Shown: piece by piece, positions 1 through 9,845 of the stretch
How the letters are laid out: the number at the start of each line of letters is the position of its first letter
Numbering within the stretch: the stretch's first letter is position 1
The notes under the pieces: model-generated
What the model saw: only the letters and a program-made list of their open reading frames with translations
What the model was told of the DNA's origin: nothing
The model's database searches: none
Assembly (NCBI GenBank): GCA_902622795.1
Contig: CACNRD010000001.1
Span: 62,001-126,000 of the forward strand
Length of the DNA: 64,000 nt
Origin: an uncultured Pelagibacteraceae bacterium
GTDB taxonomy: Bacteria; Pseudomonadota; Alphaproteobacteria; Pelagibacterales; Pelagibacteraceae
Direction: 5' to 3'
Translations under genes and position numbers: made by a program

Positions 1-429
1 GGCAAAGGTCAATATGGTAGAAAGTGGATTTCACATAAAGGAAATTTGTTTGTAACTTTCTTTCATGAATTAAATAAAATTAAATTATCTATAGCAACAA
101 TTACAAAATTAAATTGTTTATTGATAAAAAAATTAATATCAAAATATACTAATAAAAAAATTTTTTATAAAAAACCAAATGATCTTTTGATTGAAAAGAA
201 AAAAATATGTGGAATATTGCAAGAAATAATTTTTATGCAGAATAAAAAGTACCTTATTACAGGAATAGGTATAAATATAAACAAAAGTCCTTATATAAAA
301 AATTACCCAACTACTAATTTAAATGAGCTAACAAATAAGCATATTAAAATTAAAGAAATAGAAAAATCATTAAAGCAAATTTTTGAAAACAATTTATTAA
401 AAATATATAATCTTAAGGTTAATAATTAA
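1..429 (+). CDS. birA: Biotin--[acetyl-CoA carboxylase] ligase, 3' part (partial)
   Basis: The frame is open from the first base of the window, so the 5' end of the gene is missing. BirA activates biotin with ATP and attaches it to the biotin carboxyl carrier protein. The first codons read GKGQYGRKW, the glycine/arginine-rich biotin- and ATP-binding loop of the catalytic domain (GRGRRGRxW in Escherichia coli), followed by the usual ISxKGN stretch. A later ITGIGININ segment is also typical. No DNA-binding domain can be judged because the N-terminus is cut off. The stop overlaps the coaX start by one base (TAATG), so the two are probably co-transcribed. In related genomes birA follows nuoN; that would lie outside this window. 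Confidence 0.88.
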   Translation, partial: GKGQYGRKWISHKGNLFVTFFHELNKIKLSIATITKLNCLLIKKLISKYTNKKIFYKKPNDLLIEKKKICGILQEIIFMQNKKYLITGIGININKSPYIKNYPTTNLNELTNKHIKIKEIEKSLKQIFENNLLKIYNLKVNN

Positions 430-1175
430 TGTATATTTTAGGTGATATAGGAAATACTGAAACCAAAATTTGGTTAATTTCCAAAAAAAATAAAATTATA
501 AAAAAAATAATCTTTTCATCAAAAGAAATAACAATTAATAAATTATCAAAAATATTTAAAAAAAATAATTTTAAATTTAAATATATTGAAAAAATTCTCT
601 TCTGTAGTGTTGTACCGCAAACTTTTAATTTAATAAAAAAATTTCTATCTAAAAAAACCAATAGAAAATGTTTTGAAATTAAAAATTTAAATTTAAAATC
701 CTTAATTAAAATTAAAGTTGATTACAAGCAAGTAGGCTCTGATAGAATAACTAATGCAATTAGTTTAATGAATGGTAAAAATAACTATATTATTTTAGAT
801 TTTGGTACCGCAACAACATTTGATGTTTTAGTTCAAAATACTTACTATGGTGGAATTATTGCGCCAGGTGTTAAATTATCACTTAATTCTTTATCCGACA
901 AAGCAACGCTCATACCTAAGATTAATTTAAAAAAAATAACCAAAGTTATTGGAAACAATACAATCTCAGCTGTTAGGTCAGGTTTTTTCTGGGGATATGC
1001 AGGTTTAATTGACAATATTATTTATTTAATTAAGAAAGAAACCAGAAAAACCTTTAAAATAATTATTACTGGAGGATTTTCTGATTTATTTAAAAACTCA
1101 ATAAAAACGAAAGTTAGTCAAAATCAAGATATTACAGTTAAAGGTCTAATTAAAATTTCAAGGTTAATTAAATAA
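429..1175 (+). CDS. coaX: Type III pantothenate kinase
   Basis: Phosphorylates pantothenate, the first committed step of coenzyme A synthesis, in the cytosol. The 248-residue length suits the type III family, which belongs to the ASKHA fold. The phosphate-binding DIGNT motif is at residues 6-10, the VGSDR substrate/catalytic motif at 102-106, the second phosphate motif DFGTATT at 124-130, and GGIIAPG at 141-147. Type III enzymes are known to need a monovalent cation and to be insensitive to CoA feedback; that is family knowledge. The ATG overlaps the birA stop by one base. birA-coaX-rnj is a common alphaproteobacterial order. Confidence 0.93.
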   Translation: MYILGDIGNTETKIWLISKKNKIIKKIIFSSKEITINKLSKIFKKNNFKFKYIEKILFCSVVPQTFNLIKKFLSKKTNRKCFEIKNLNLKSLIKIKVDYKQVGSDRITNAISLMNGKNNYIILDFGTATTFDVLVQNTYYGGIIAPGVKLSLNSLSDKATLIPKINLKKITKVIGNNTISAVRSGFFWGYAGLIDNIIYLIKKETRKTFKIIITGGFSDLFKNSIKTKVSQNQDITVKGLIKISRLIK

Positions 1176-1176
1176 T

Positions 1177-2835
1177 ATGAAAGATGAACTATTATTCTGT
1201 CCGTTAGGTGGGTCTGGCGAGATAGGCATGAATATGAATTTATTTGGTTATGGCCAACCAAGTAATCATAAATGGATAATGGTTGATATAGGTGTTACTT
1301 TTGCAGATGATACCATTCCGGGTGTTGATTTAATTTACCCTGATCCAGGATTTATAGTTGAGAGAAAAGATAATTTACTTGGCATTGTACTTACTCATGC
1401 TCACGAAGATCATATTGGAGCAATTGCTCATCTATGGCCTAAATTAAAATGCAAAATTTTTGCAACACCATTTACAGCTGTATTAATTAGAGAAAAATTC
1501 AAGGAAAAGCAAATCGATATAACAAATGATTTACAGATTGTTCAGTTGAATGGATCTGTAAACTTAGAACCATTTGAAATTGAATATATCACGTTAACAC
1601 ACTCAATTTTGGAACCAAATGGTCTTAGAATTAAAACACCAGCTGGTGTTATTTTACATACTGGTGACTGGAAGGTAGATCCTAATCCACTAATTGGTGA
1701 CAACATAAACGAAAAAAGATTAAAACAAATTGGAAATGAAGGTGTGCTTGCAATGATATGTGACTCAACTAATGTTTTTAGCGCTGGCAGATCTGGGTCT
1801 GAGTTAGATGTTAGAAAAAATATGCTAAACGTAATGTCACGCTTAAAAAAAAGAATTATTATTACATCCTTTGCCTCAAATGTAGCAAGAATGGAAACAG
1901 CTTTTTATTGTGCAGAACAAACTGGAAGACAAATTTCTCTCGTAGGTAGATCGATGCACCGTATTTATAAAGCAGCTCGTCAATGTGGATATCTAAAAAA
2001 TACTATTGAACCTATTGACCCTCGTGAAGCCAAAAATTTTTCAAGAGAAAAAATAGTTTATTTATGCACTGGAAGTCAAGGTGAGCCTATGGGGGCAATG
2101 ATGAGAATTTCTAGTTATGTTCATCCAGATGTTTATATTGAAAATGGAGATGCTGTAATATTTTCATCTAAAATTATTCCAGGAAATGAAAAGAAACTTT
2201 ATAAGCTTCACAATCAACTAGTTAAAGATGGTATAGAAGTAATATCAGAAGAGACTGAATTCGTTCATGTTTCAGGACATCCTAATAGAGAAGATCTTAA
2301 AGAAATGTATCAGTGGGTAAAACCTAAATGTGTTATTCCAGTGCATGGTGAGCACAGACACATGATTGAGCACATTAATTTTGCAAAAGAGATGCAAGTC
2401 CCACACCCTGTTCAAGTGGAAAATGGTGATATTGTTAAACTTTTTCCAGGCGATAAGCCCAAGGTTTACGATAAGGCACCAAGTGGTAGGTTATATCTTG
2501 ATGGAAATGTAAGTGTTGATCCTGACTCACAGTCAATTAAAGATAGAAAAAATCTTAGTGCTAACGGCTATCTAGAGGTTACTCTGATGATTACGCCAAA
2601 GGGTAATATTCACAGTAATCCTGTTTTATCTTTTCGAGGTTTACCTGTTGATGATCGGGATGAATTTGTTTACGGTTTAGAAGATGAGATTGAAAAAACT
2701 TCAAGGTCTTTTAGAGTTGGAAGTAGACAACAAGAGCACAATCTTATTGATGCGCTAAAAATTACTTGTAGAAAATTTTCAAAAGAAAAAACTGGAAAAA
2801 AACCATTCACGAATATTAACTTAGTTCGGATTTAA
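1177..2835 (+). CDS. rnj: Ribonuclease J
   Basis: A metallo-beta-lactamase/beta-CASP ribonuclease of 552 residues, acting in RNA maturation and decay with endo- and 5' exonuclease activity in studied homologues. The zinc-binding HAHEDH motif is at residues 74-79, a further metal-binding histidine lies in THS near 142, and HTGD is at 161-164. The beta-CASP region (ITSFASNVAR, CTGSQGEP) is followed by VSGHPNRED and VIPVHGEHRH, which complete the active site. The C-terminal domain is present, so the protein looks full length. It starts one base after the coaX stop and its own stop overlaps the next gene by one base, indicating one operon. Confidence 0.95.
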   Translation: MKDELLFCPLGGSGEIGMNMNLFGYGQPSNHKWIMVDIGVTFADDTIPGVDLIYPDPGFIVERKDNLLGIVLTHAHEDHIGAIAHLWPKLKCKIFATPFTAVLIREKFKEKQIDITNDLQIVQLNGSVNLEPFEIEYITLTHSILEPNGLRIKTPAGVILHTGDWKVDPNPLIGDNINEKRLKQIGNEGVLAMICDSTNVFSAGRSGSELDVRKNMLNVMSRLKKRIIITSFASNVARMETAFYCAEQTGRQISLVGRSMHRIYKAARQCGYLKNTIEPIDPREAKNFSREKIVYLCTGSQGEPMGAMMRISSYVHPDVYIENGDAVIFSSKIIPGNEKKLYKLHNQLVKDGIEVISEETEFVHVSGHPNREDLKEMYQWVKPKCVIPVHGEHRHMIEHINFAKEMQVPHPVQVENGDIVKLFPGDKPKVYDKAPSGRLYLDGNVSVDPDSQSIKDRKNLSANGYLEVTLMITPKGNIHSNPVLSFRGLPVDDRDEFVYGLEDEIEKTSRSFRVGSRQQEHNLIDALKITCRKFSKEKTGKKPFTNINLVRI

Positions 2836-3080
2836 TGAGTGTAACGGGATTAGCTATAATCTATGTAATAATTTGGTGGATAATTTTTTTTGCAATCTTA
2901 CCAATAGATGTAAATAGAACAAAAACTGTTAAAATTGATGGAGAAGATCCTGGATCTCCAGAAAATCCTAAAATGATTAAAAAATTCTTCTATTGTACCG
3001 GAATAACTACTATTATTTTTATAATAATTTACTTATTAATTAAATTTGAATATTTAAATTTAAGAAATATGATTACTTAA
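2835..3080 (+). CDS. DUF1467 family small membrane protein
   Basis: An 81-residue protein with two predicted membrane spans, about residues 5-24 and 51-69. A short polar loop between them contains VNRTKTVKIDGEDPGSPENPK. The loop and overall design match the alphaproteobacterial DUF1467 family, whose function is unknown. The ATG overlaps the rnj stop (TAATG) and proS follows after one base, so it is translated within the rnj-proS operon. The family name rests on recall of its pattern (hydrophobic start, PxxVxRT after span 1, DPGSP), not on a search. Confidence 0.75.
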   Translation: MSVTGLAIIYVIIWWIIFFAILPIDVNRTKTVKIDGEDPGSPENPKMIKKFFYCTGITTIIFIIIYLLIKFEYLNLRNMIT

Positions 3081-3081
3081 G

Positions 3082-4416
3082 ATGTTATTATCTAAATTAT
3101 TTATCCCTATTTTAAAAAATAATCCTTCTGAAGCCAAAATTAAGTCTCATCAATTAATGTTGAGAGTAGGAATGATTAAACAAGCTTCAGCAGGAATTTA
3201 CTCGTGGTTGCCATTAGGTTTTAAAGTAATGAAAAAAATTGAGAAGATAGTAAGACAGGAACAAAATAAAATTGGTGCGCAAGAAATCTTAATGCCCACA
3301 ATTCAATCAAGCGAAATTTGGAAAGAAAGTGGTAGGTATGAAGATTATGGTGAGGAAATGCTTAGAATTAAAGATCGTCAAAATCGTGAAATGCTTTATG
3401 GACCAACTAATGAAGAGCAGGTAACAGAAATTTTTAGATCTTCTTTAAAATCATATAAATCACTTCCACAACTTCTTTATCATATTCAGTGGAAATTTAG
3501 AGACGAAATTAGACCAAGGTTTGGAATTATGAGGGGTAGAGAATTTTATATGAAAGATGCTTATTCATTTGATGTTTCTGATGAAGAAGCATTTTATTCT
3601 TATAATAAATTTTTTTTATCTTATTTAAGAACTTTTAAAAGATTAGATTTAACTGCAATTCCAATGGCTGCAGACACTGGTCCAATTGGTGGAAATTTAT
3701 CTCATGAATTTATTATATTAGCTGACACTGGCGAAAGTAAAATTTTTACTGACAAAAGAATTTTTGACTTAAATAGTAATGAGACAAAATTAGAAAAAAA
3801 TTCTTTACAACAAATGAGAAAAAAATATGAGCAGTATTATTCAGTAACTGATGAAAAATTCAATAAGGAGGAGTTTGAAAAAGTTGTATCTGAAGAAAAT
3901 AGATTGATCACAAAAGGTATTGAAGTAGGACACATTTTTTATTTTGGTGATAAATATTCAAAAGCAATGGGTGCTTCAGTTGATTTGCCTGGTGGCAAGA
4001 AAGACTTCGTTAAAATGGGCTCATATGGAATTGGTGTATCCAGGTTAGTTGGTGCTATTATTGAGGCTAAATATGATGAAAAAAATGAAATCATGAAATG
4101 GCCATTGTCTGTTGCTCCTTATGACATTGCTTTGGTACCAATGATAAATAAGAATGACACATCAACTCTAGATAAAGCAATCAATATTAATAAAGAATTA
4201 ATTAAAAATAAAATTGATGCATTAATTGATGATACTGAAGAAAATTTTTCATCAAAAATAAAAAAAATGAATTTAATTGGTGCTCCTTATCAAATTATTA
4301 TTGGTAAAAAATCAGATGGTGATTTACTAGAGTTTAAAGAAACTGGAAAAGAAACTCAAAACATATCTTTAACCAAAATTGTAGAAATTATTAAAAAACA
4401 AAAAAATTCAAATTGA
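3082..4416 (+). CDS. proS: Prolyl-tRNA synthetase, short form
   Basis: Class II synthetase charging tRNA-Pro. Motif 2 is RDEIRPRFGIMRGREFYMKDAYSF around residues 140-163 and motif 3 is GSYGIGVSR at 313-321. An anticodon-binding domain follows (APYDIALVPM to the end). The protein has 444 residues, while the E. coli enzyme has about 570. The difference is the missing editing insertion (INS) between motifs 2 and 3, a form known in alphaproteobacteria, so a separate trans-editing protein may act on Ala-tRNA-Pro. The gene starts one base after the DUF1467 stop and its TGA overlaps the TTG start of lolC. Confidence 0.95.
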   Translation: MLLSKLFIPILKNNPSEAKIKSHQLMLRVGMIKQASAGIYSWLPLGFKVMKKIEKIVRQEQNKIGAQEILMPTIQSSEIWKESGRYEDYGEEMLRIKDRQNREMLYGPTNEEQVTEIFRSSLKSYKSLPQLLYHIQWKFRDEIRPRFGIMRGREFYMKDAYSFDVSDEEAFYSYNKFFLSYLRTFKRLDLTAIPMAADTGPIGGNLSHEFIILADTGESKIFTDKRIFDLNSNETKLEKNSLQQMRKKYEQYYSVTDEKFNKEEFEKVVSEENRLITKGIEVGHIFYFGDKYSKAMGASVDLPGGKKDFVKMGSYGIGVSRLVGAIIEAKYDEKNEIMKWPLSVAPYDIALVPMINKNDTSTLDKAININKELIKNKIDALIDDTEENFSSKIKKMNLIGAPYQIIIGKKSDGDLLEFKETGKETQNISLTKIVEIIKKQKNSN

Positions 4417-5645
4417 TTTCTAATTTAGAAAAAGAAATTACACTAAGGTTTTTAAAAGCTCGTAAAAATGATGGGTTTTTAAATGTCATATCTATTTTCT
4501 CATTCATAGGCATTAGTCTTGGAGTTGCAGTTCTTATAATTGTTATGTCAGTAATGAATGGATTTAGAACTGAGTTAATCAATAAAATTGTTGGATTTAA
4601 CTCTCATTTAACTATTAAATCTTATGATCAAATAATCGATAAAAGTAAAATAGATAGTGGTGTATTAAAATCTATTTCAGAAAGTGCACTATTTAGCAAT
4701 TCTGGAGAGGCTATAATTTTAAAAAATCAAACTTCAAAAGGAATTGTATTAAGGGGCTATTTAAGAAACGATTTTTCTAAATTAGAGATTATTAAAAATA
4801 AAAATTTTAAAGGTAACAAACTCAATTTAGATAAGAATTCTATCTCGATTGGAAATGAACTTAGTTTTTCTTTAAATCTGAAAATTGGAGATGAGATAAC
4901 AATTTTATCACCAAGTGGTGTGCAAACTATAATTGGAAGCATGCCAAAACAAAAAACTTTTGTAGTTACATCAATATTTAATAGTGGTTTAGCAGAATTT
5001 GATAATAATATTGCATTGATCAATTTGTTTACACTTGAAGATTTTTTTGGTTTTAAACAAGAGCAAAGAAACTTGGAAGTTTATTTAAAAGATCCCAAAA
5101 ATATAGAAAAACAAAAATTTGAATTTCAAAAGATCTTTGATCAAGAATTTGTTTATAGCTGGGCAGACATGAATAGTTCTCTCTTTTCAGCTTTAAAAGT
5201 TGAACGAAACGTTATGTTTATTATATTATCTTTAATTATTATTGTTGCTGCGTTTAATATTATATCTGGCTTGACAATCTTAGTGAAAAATAAAACTAAA
5301 GATATCGCTATTTTAAAATCAATTGGAGTTTTGAATAAATCAATTGTCAAAATTTTCTTCTTAATTGGGGTAATTATAGGAACTTCGGCAACTATTTTTG
5401 GAATTTTTTTAGGGGTAACATTTTCACTATATGTTGAAAACTTAAGACAATTTTTAAGCTCGACCTTTAATATCAGTTTATTTCCAGAGGAAATTTATTT
5501 CTTAAGTAAAATGCCTTCAGAAATAAATTTAAACTCTATCCTAATAATATCAATATGTTCAATATTAATAACTATAGTAGTTTCAATATTTCCTGCCTTA
5601 AAAGCTGCAAAACTTGATCCCATAAAAGCCTTAAAATATGAATAA
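4413..5645 (+). CDS. lolC: Lipoprotein-releasing ABC transporter permease LolC/E
   Basis: Inner-membrane permease of the Lol system, which extracts lipoproteins for delivery to the outer membrane. It has 410 residues: a membrane span near 23-47, a large periplasmic MacB-like domain, then three spans near 268-290, 310-335 and 370-392 in FtsX-like arrangement, ending in PALKAAKLDPIKALKYE, a typical tail. The start is TTG at 4413 overlapping the proS stop as TTGA; no ATG fits the conserved ExxxxxRFLKARK N-terminus. Only one permease gene is present beside lolD, as in many alphaproteobacteria, so the complex may be a LolF-type homodimer; that is inference. Confidence 0.92.
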   Translation: MISNLEKEITLRFLKARKNDGFLNVISIFSFIGISLGVAVLIIVMSVMNGFRTELINKIVGFNSHLTIKSYDQIIDKSKIDSGVLKSISESALFSNSGEAIILKNQTSKGIVLRGYLRNDFSKLEIIKNKNFKGNKLNLDKNSISIGNELSFSLNLKIGDEITILSPSGVQTIIGSMPKQKTFVVTSIFNSGLAEFDNNIALINLFTLEDFFGFKQEQRNLEVYLKDPKNIEKQKFEFQKIFDQEFVYSWADMNSSLFSALKVERNVMFIILSLIIIVAAFNIISGLTILVKNKTKDIAILKSIGVLNKSIVKIFFLIGVIIGTSATIFGIFLGVTFSLYVENLRQFLSSTFNISLFPEEIYFLSKMPSEINLNSILIISICSILITIVVSIFPALKAAKLDPIKALKYE

Positions 5646-6315
5646 ATTTTTAGAATTAAACAATATATCAAAAACTTTTGAGACTAGTAAAAAGTTTAAA
5701 GTTATAAAAAATTTATCATATAATTTTAAAAAAGGTAAAATTTACTCTCTGATGGGTCCCTCAGGTTCTGGTAAGTCTACTTTATTAAATTTAATCTCCT
5801 TAATAGACAAACCTTCAAATGGTTTAATTAAATTTAATAATCACCAAATTAATTATGATAAAAAAGAGCAAAATGATCAGCTTAGAGCAAAAAAAATCGG
5901 AATTGTTTATCAGCAAAATAATTTATTACCTGACTTTACATCATTGGAAAATATTTATTTGGCAAGTTTATCAATTAATAATAATAAAAATTTGGCAATT
6001 TCTAAAGCGAAACAATTGCTAAATAAAATCGGCTTATCTAGCAGAGCCAATCATTATCCTTCTCAATTATCTGGTGGAGAAGCCCAAAGGATAGCTATAG
6101 CAAGAGCAATAATTAATGATCCCGAGATAATTTTGGCAGATGAGCCAACTGGTAGTTTGGATATGAAAACTGCAAAAATAATATTTAATTTATTAAAAGA
6201 TCAAAAGAGATCAGACAGATTAATTATATTTGCAACTCATAATAGATTTTTTGGAAATAAGGCAGATTGCTTATTGGAGATATTAAATGGTAAGATAAAG
6301 TCATCTAATGGCTGA
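5638..6315 (+). CDS. lolD: Lipoprotein-releasing ABC transporter ATPase LolD
   Basis: ATPase partner of the permease encoded just upstream, with an 8-base gene overlap. Residues 40-48 form the Walker A motif GPSGSGKST, the Q-loop is near 91-93 (YQQ), the ABC signature LSGGE is at 144-148, and Walker B (IILADE) follows at 164-169. A switch histidine lies in FATHN. The 225-residue length matches LolD. The gene overlaps dnaE by 8 bases, keeping proS-lolCD-dnaE in one tight transcription unit. Confidence 0.93.
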   Translation: MNKFLELNNISKTFETSKKFKVIKNLSYNFKKGKIYSLMGPSGSGKSTLLNLISLIDKPSNGLIKFNNHQINYDKKEQNDQLRAKKIGIVYQQNNLLPDFTSLENIYLASLSINNNKNLAISKAKQLLNKIGLSSRANHYPSQLSGGEAQRIAIARAIINDPEIILADEPTGSLDMKTAKIIFNLLKDQKRSDRLIIFATHNRFFGNKADCLLEILNGKIKSSNG

Positions 6316-9300
6316 GTCTTTACCACAAAACTTTAATCATCTTAAAATTCACACACAATACTCTATTTGTGAAGGTGCTATTAAAATTGATGATCTTCAA
6401 GAATTTTCAAAGAGTAATAAAATAAAATCGTTAGGTCTTTGTGATACATCTAATCTTTGTGGAGCACTAGAATTTGCAGAAAAAATATCAAAATCAGGAA
6501 CTCAACCTATTATTGGGACACAAATTAACTTGAAAATTCATGATACAATTGGATTACTCCCTTTATACGCACTTAATGAAATAGGTTATAAAAATATTAT
6601 TAAATTATCATCAGTATCCTATTTGAAAAATGATGAACTATCTGATCCGCATATTACATTTGATTATTTATTAAATAATTCTGAAGGCATTGCATTATTT
6701 TCTGGGACTGTTTTTGGATTATTTGGTAAATTATTTGATAAAGGTAAATTTACTGAAATTCACGATTTATATAATAAAATTAAGTCAAAATTAGTAGATC
6801 GTTTTTATATAGAAATACAAAGACACAAAGACCTAAACGAAAATGGTTTTGAAAGATTTAATTTAAAAAAATCCTCTGATCTAGAGATACCAATAATTGC
6901 TACTAACGAAGTATATTATTTAGATAAAAATATGCATGAAGCACATGACGCATTGATTTGCATAGGCAACAAAACCTATGTTAATGAAAAGAATAGACTA
7001 AAGTTAACTGATCAACATTATTTTAAAAATAATTCAGAAATGTCTGAATTATTTGCTGATTTACCAGAAGCATTAGAGAATAATTATAATTTTCCTCTAA
7101 GATGCAATTTTAGGCCTTTATTTTCTAACCCAATTTTACCAAATATAAGTCAAGATAAAGGGGGTGATGCTGACGATATTTTAAAAAAAGAGTCTATAGA
7201 TGGCCTTTTAAGCAAATTAGAAAAGGTTTTCAAACTTCAAGCCAATGATATCGAGTCTAATAAAACATATCTAGACTACAAAAAAAGATTAGATCATGAG
7301 CTTTCTATAATAATTGAAATGAAGTATTCAAGTTACTTTCTTATTGTATCAGACTATATTAAGTGGGCCAAAAATAACGACATACCTGTCGGCCCTGGTA
7401 GGGGCTCAGGTGCAGGATCTTTAGTTGCATGGTGTCTATCTATTACAGATGTAGATCCAATTAAATTTAATTTAATATTTGAAAGATTTTTAAATCCAGA
7501 TCGAATATCTATGCCTGACTTTGATATTGATTTTTGTGAGGACAAAAGAGATCTTGTTTTTGAGTATCTGACAAAAAAGTATAAAGATAGCGTTGCCCAT
7601 ATAATTACGTTTGGAAAATTAAAAGCTAGAATGGTCATACGTGATGTCGGTAGAGTTTTAGGATTATCCTATGGGTTTGTAGATAGTATTTCTAAAATGA
7701 TACCTTTTGATCCTTCAAGACCTCAAAACTTAACACAATGTATAGCAGGAGAGCCAAGGCTTCAAAAATTAATAAAAGATGATCCGAAAGTTAAAAAATT
7801 AATTGACTTGTCACTTCAATTAGAAGGTCTTAATAGAAATGTTGCAACACATGCAGCAGGTGTAGTTATTGCAGATAGAAAACTGACTGAAGTAGTACCC
7901 CTATATAAAGATACTTCAGCAGATTTGTTATTACCCTCAACTCAATTTGACATGTATTCAGCTGAAAACGCAGGGCTAATAAAATTTGATTTTTTGGGTT
8001 TAAAAACTCTAACTGTAATTAACAATACACAAAAATTAATTAAAAAGATTAATAAGGATTTTGATATAGAAAAAATTGATTTTGAGGACCAAAAGGTTTT
8101 TGATTTATTATCAAGCGGTAAAACAGTTGGGTTATTCCAGATTGAAAGCGCTGGAATGAGGGAAGCATTATTACAAATGAAACCAAATCATATAGAAGAT
8201 ATTATTGCTCTTGTAGCTTTATATAGACCTGGACCAATGAGTAACATACCAACTTATAATGATTGCAAACATGGTAACCAAAAACCAGATTATTTACACC
8301 CACTTTTAGTTGACATTTTAAAACCAACTTATGGAGTAATTATTTATCAAGAACAAGTAATGCAAATTGCACAAAAGTTATCAGGATTTACTGCAGGTCA
8401 AGCAGATTTACTACGAAGAGCGATGGGTAAAAAGAAAAGGGCTGAACTTGAAAAGCAAAAACAAGGTTTTATCGAAGGAGCAATAAAAAATGGAATTGCG
8501 AAAGATGTTGCTGCTGGAATATTTTTAAAAATAGAACCTTTTGCAGAATATGGATTTAACAAAAGTCATGCAGCCGCCTATGCAATAATTTCGTATCAAA
8601 CAGCCTTTTTAAAAACTTATTATCCAAAAGAGTTTATTGCAGCATCAATGACAATGGATATTTCTAATCAGAATAAATTGAGTGAGTTCTATGAGGAATT
8701 AAACAGATTAAATATTGAAGTTGTTCGGCCAGATATAAATGAATGCTTTGCTGATTTTAGAACAATAAATGGAAAATATTATTATGCTTTGGGTGGAATA
8801 AAAGCAGTAGGTTATGAAGCAATTTCAAATATTATTGAGGAAAGAACTGTTAATGGAAAATTTTCATCAATTAATGATTTTTTAAATAGAGTAAACCCAA
8901 AAGATATTAATAAACTTCAACTAGAAGGATTAGTAAAGGCAGGTGCTTTTGACAATATTAATTCCAATAGACAAGCACTGTTTGACTCAATACCCAATAT
9001 TATAATCAAAAGTAAAAATATTTTTGAGAATAAGTCAGCAAATCAAATCGATTTATTTTCAGAGGATGACAATACTAAAGACAGTATAATAAGTAATATC
9101 GAAGATTGGCCATTTGAAGAAAGATTAGCAAAAGAATTTGAGGCAGTCGGATTTTTTATTTCCGATCATCCATTAAATCAATTTACTGAAATATTTAATG
9201 ATTATAAAATAAATGAATATAGTAAATTTATTTTAAATGATGAGATTAAAAATTCCAATATAGCTGCAACTTTATTAAAATTACAGGAAAGAAAAACAGC

Positions 9301-9724
9301 TAAAGGAAATTCTTATGCTGTTTTGAAATTAACAGATTTATCAAGTGTTTTTGAAATTTTTATATTTTCGGATGTGTTAGAATTAAACAGAGAAATTTTA
9401 AAAGAGGGTAATTCTTTGATATTAAATTTAGTTAAAAATATAACTGATGATGAAAATAGGTTTAAAAGAATAAATGTTCAAAAAATATCGTCATTAAAAG
9501 AGTTATTTAATAGTCCGATAAATGAAGTTTCTTTTGAGGTTAGATCTGAAGACCAAGTTCAAATTATATCAAAAATGCTAGAAAAGAGTGGTAAAACATT
9601 AGTTAATATCAATCTGTTTACTGAGGACAATATTTTAAAATTTAAACTCAAAAATTCAAAAAATTTGGATAGAAAAACACTTAATTTATTGAGAAAACAA
9701 CAAATTCAAGCCACTATTTCATAA
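6308..9724 (+). CDS. dnaE: DNA polymerase III subunit alpha
   Basis: The replicative DNA polymerase catalytic subunit, 1138 residues, near the family's 1160. An N-terminal PHP domain begins HLKIHTQYSICEGA. The polymerase core has GPGRGSGAG at about 362-370 and the catalytic aspartates 404, 406 and 408 in PDFDIDF. The tau-clamp and helix-hairpin-helix regions (GFNKSHAAAYAIISYQTAFLK) and a C-terminal OB-fold (NIAATLLKLQERKTAKGNSYAVLKLTD) follow in the expected order. The 8-base overlap with lolD suggests co-transcription. dnaE followed by rpsB is a usual alphaproteobacterial order, here separated by a 128-base spacer with its own promoter and leader. Confidence 0.96.
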   Translation: MAESLPQNFNHLKIHTQYSICEGAIKIDDLQEFSKSNKIKSLGLCDTSNLCGALEFAEKISKSGTQPIIGTQINLKIHDTIGLLPLYALNEIGYKNIIKLSSVSYLKNDELSDPHITFDYLLNNSEGIALFSGTVFGLFGKLFDKGKFTEIHDLYNKIKSKLVDRFYIEIQRHKDLNENGFERFNLKKSSDLEIPIIATNEVYYLDKNMHEAHDALICIGNKTYVNEKNRLKLTDQHYFKNNSEMSELFADLPEALENNYNFPLRCNFRPLFSNPILPNISQDKGGDADDILKKESIDGLLSKLEKVFKLQANDIESNKTYLDYKKRLDHELSIIIEMKYSSYFLIVSDYIKWAKNNDIPVGPGRGSGAGSLVAWCLSITDVDPIKFNLIFERFLNPDRISMPDFDIDFCEDKRDLVFEYLTKKYKDSVAHIITFGKLKARMVIRDVGRVLGLSYGFVDSISKMIPFDPSRPQNLTQCIAGEPRLQKLIKDDPKVKKLIDLSLQLEGLNRNVATHAAGVVIADRKLTEVVPLYKDTSADLLLPSTQFDMYSAENAGLIKFDFLGLKTLTVINNTQKLIKKINKDFDIEKIDFEDQKVFDLLSSGKTVGLFQIESAGMREALLQMKPNHIEDIIALVALYRPGPMSNIPTYNDCKHGNQKPDYLHPLLVDILKPTYGVIIYQEQVMQIAQKLSGFTAGQADLLRRAMGKKKRAELEKQKQGFIEGAIKNGIAKDVAAGIFLKIEPFAEYGFNKSHAAAYAIISYQTAFLKTYYPKEFIAASMTMDISNQNKLSEFYEELNRLNIEVVRPDINECFADFRTINGKYYYALGGIKAVGYEAISNIIEERTVNGKFSSINDFLNRVNPKDINKLQLEGLVKAGAFDNINSNRQALFDSIPNIIIKSKNIFENKSANQIDLFSEDDNTKDSIISNIEDWPFEERLAKEFEAVGFFISDHPLNQFTEIFNDYKINEYSKFILNDEIKNSNIAATLLKLQERKTAKGNSYAVLKLTDLSSVFEIFIFSDVLELNREILKEGNSLILNLVKNITDDENRFKRINVQKISSLKELFNSPINEVSFEVRSEDQVQIISKMLEKSGKTLVNINLFTEDNILKFKLKNSKNLDRKTLNLLRKQQIQATIS

Positions 9725-9731
9725 ATAAAAC

Positions 9732-9760
9732 TTGTTAAATTCATAAAATATTTGTAAGTA
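9732..9760 (+). promoter_or_regulatory. Candidate sigma-70 promoter for rpsB operon
   Basis: TTGTTA at 9732-9737 and TAAGTA at 9755-9760 are separated by 17 bases, with TG just before the -10 element. Transcription would start near 9767, giving a leader of roughly 85 bases before rpsB. The elements are imperfect and the region is AT-rich, so chance matches are easy. Confidence 0.35.
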
Positions 9761-9783
9761 GTCCATTATTAAATTAACACGCA

Positions 9784-9845
9784 CACAGTTGTTGGTTTTA
9801 TACCTCCGGTCCTTAATTGGAAATTACTGTGGTGGCTTAACCGGG
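9784..9845 (+). promoter_or_regulatory. Putative structured leader of rpsB (S2 autoregulation candidate)
   Basis: This part of the spacer is richer in G and C than its surroundings and has complementary segments. CACAGT at 9784-9789 pairs perfectly with ACTGTG at 9826-9831. CCGGT at 9806-9810, inside the enclosed loop, pairs with ACCGG at 9840-9844, giving a pseudoknot. The second partner covers the GGGA ribosome-binding sequence (9843-9846) seven bases before the rpsB start. Ribosomal protein S2 is known to repress its own mRNA through a leader in gammaproteobacteria; that this element does the same is inference. Confidence 0.5.
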
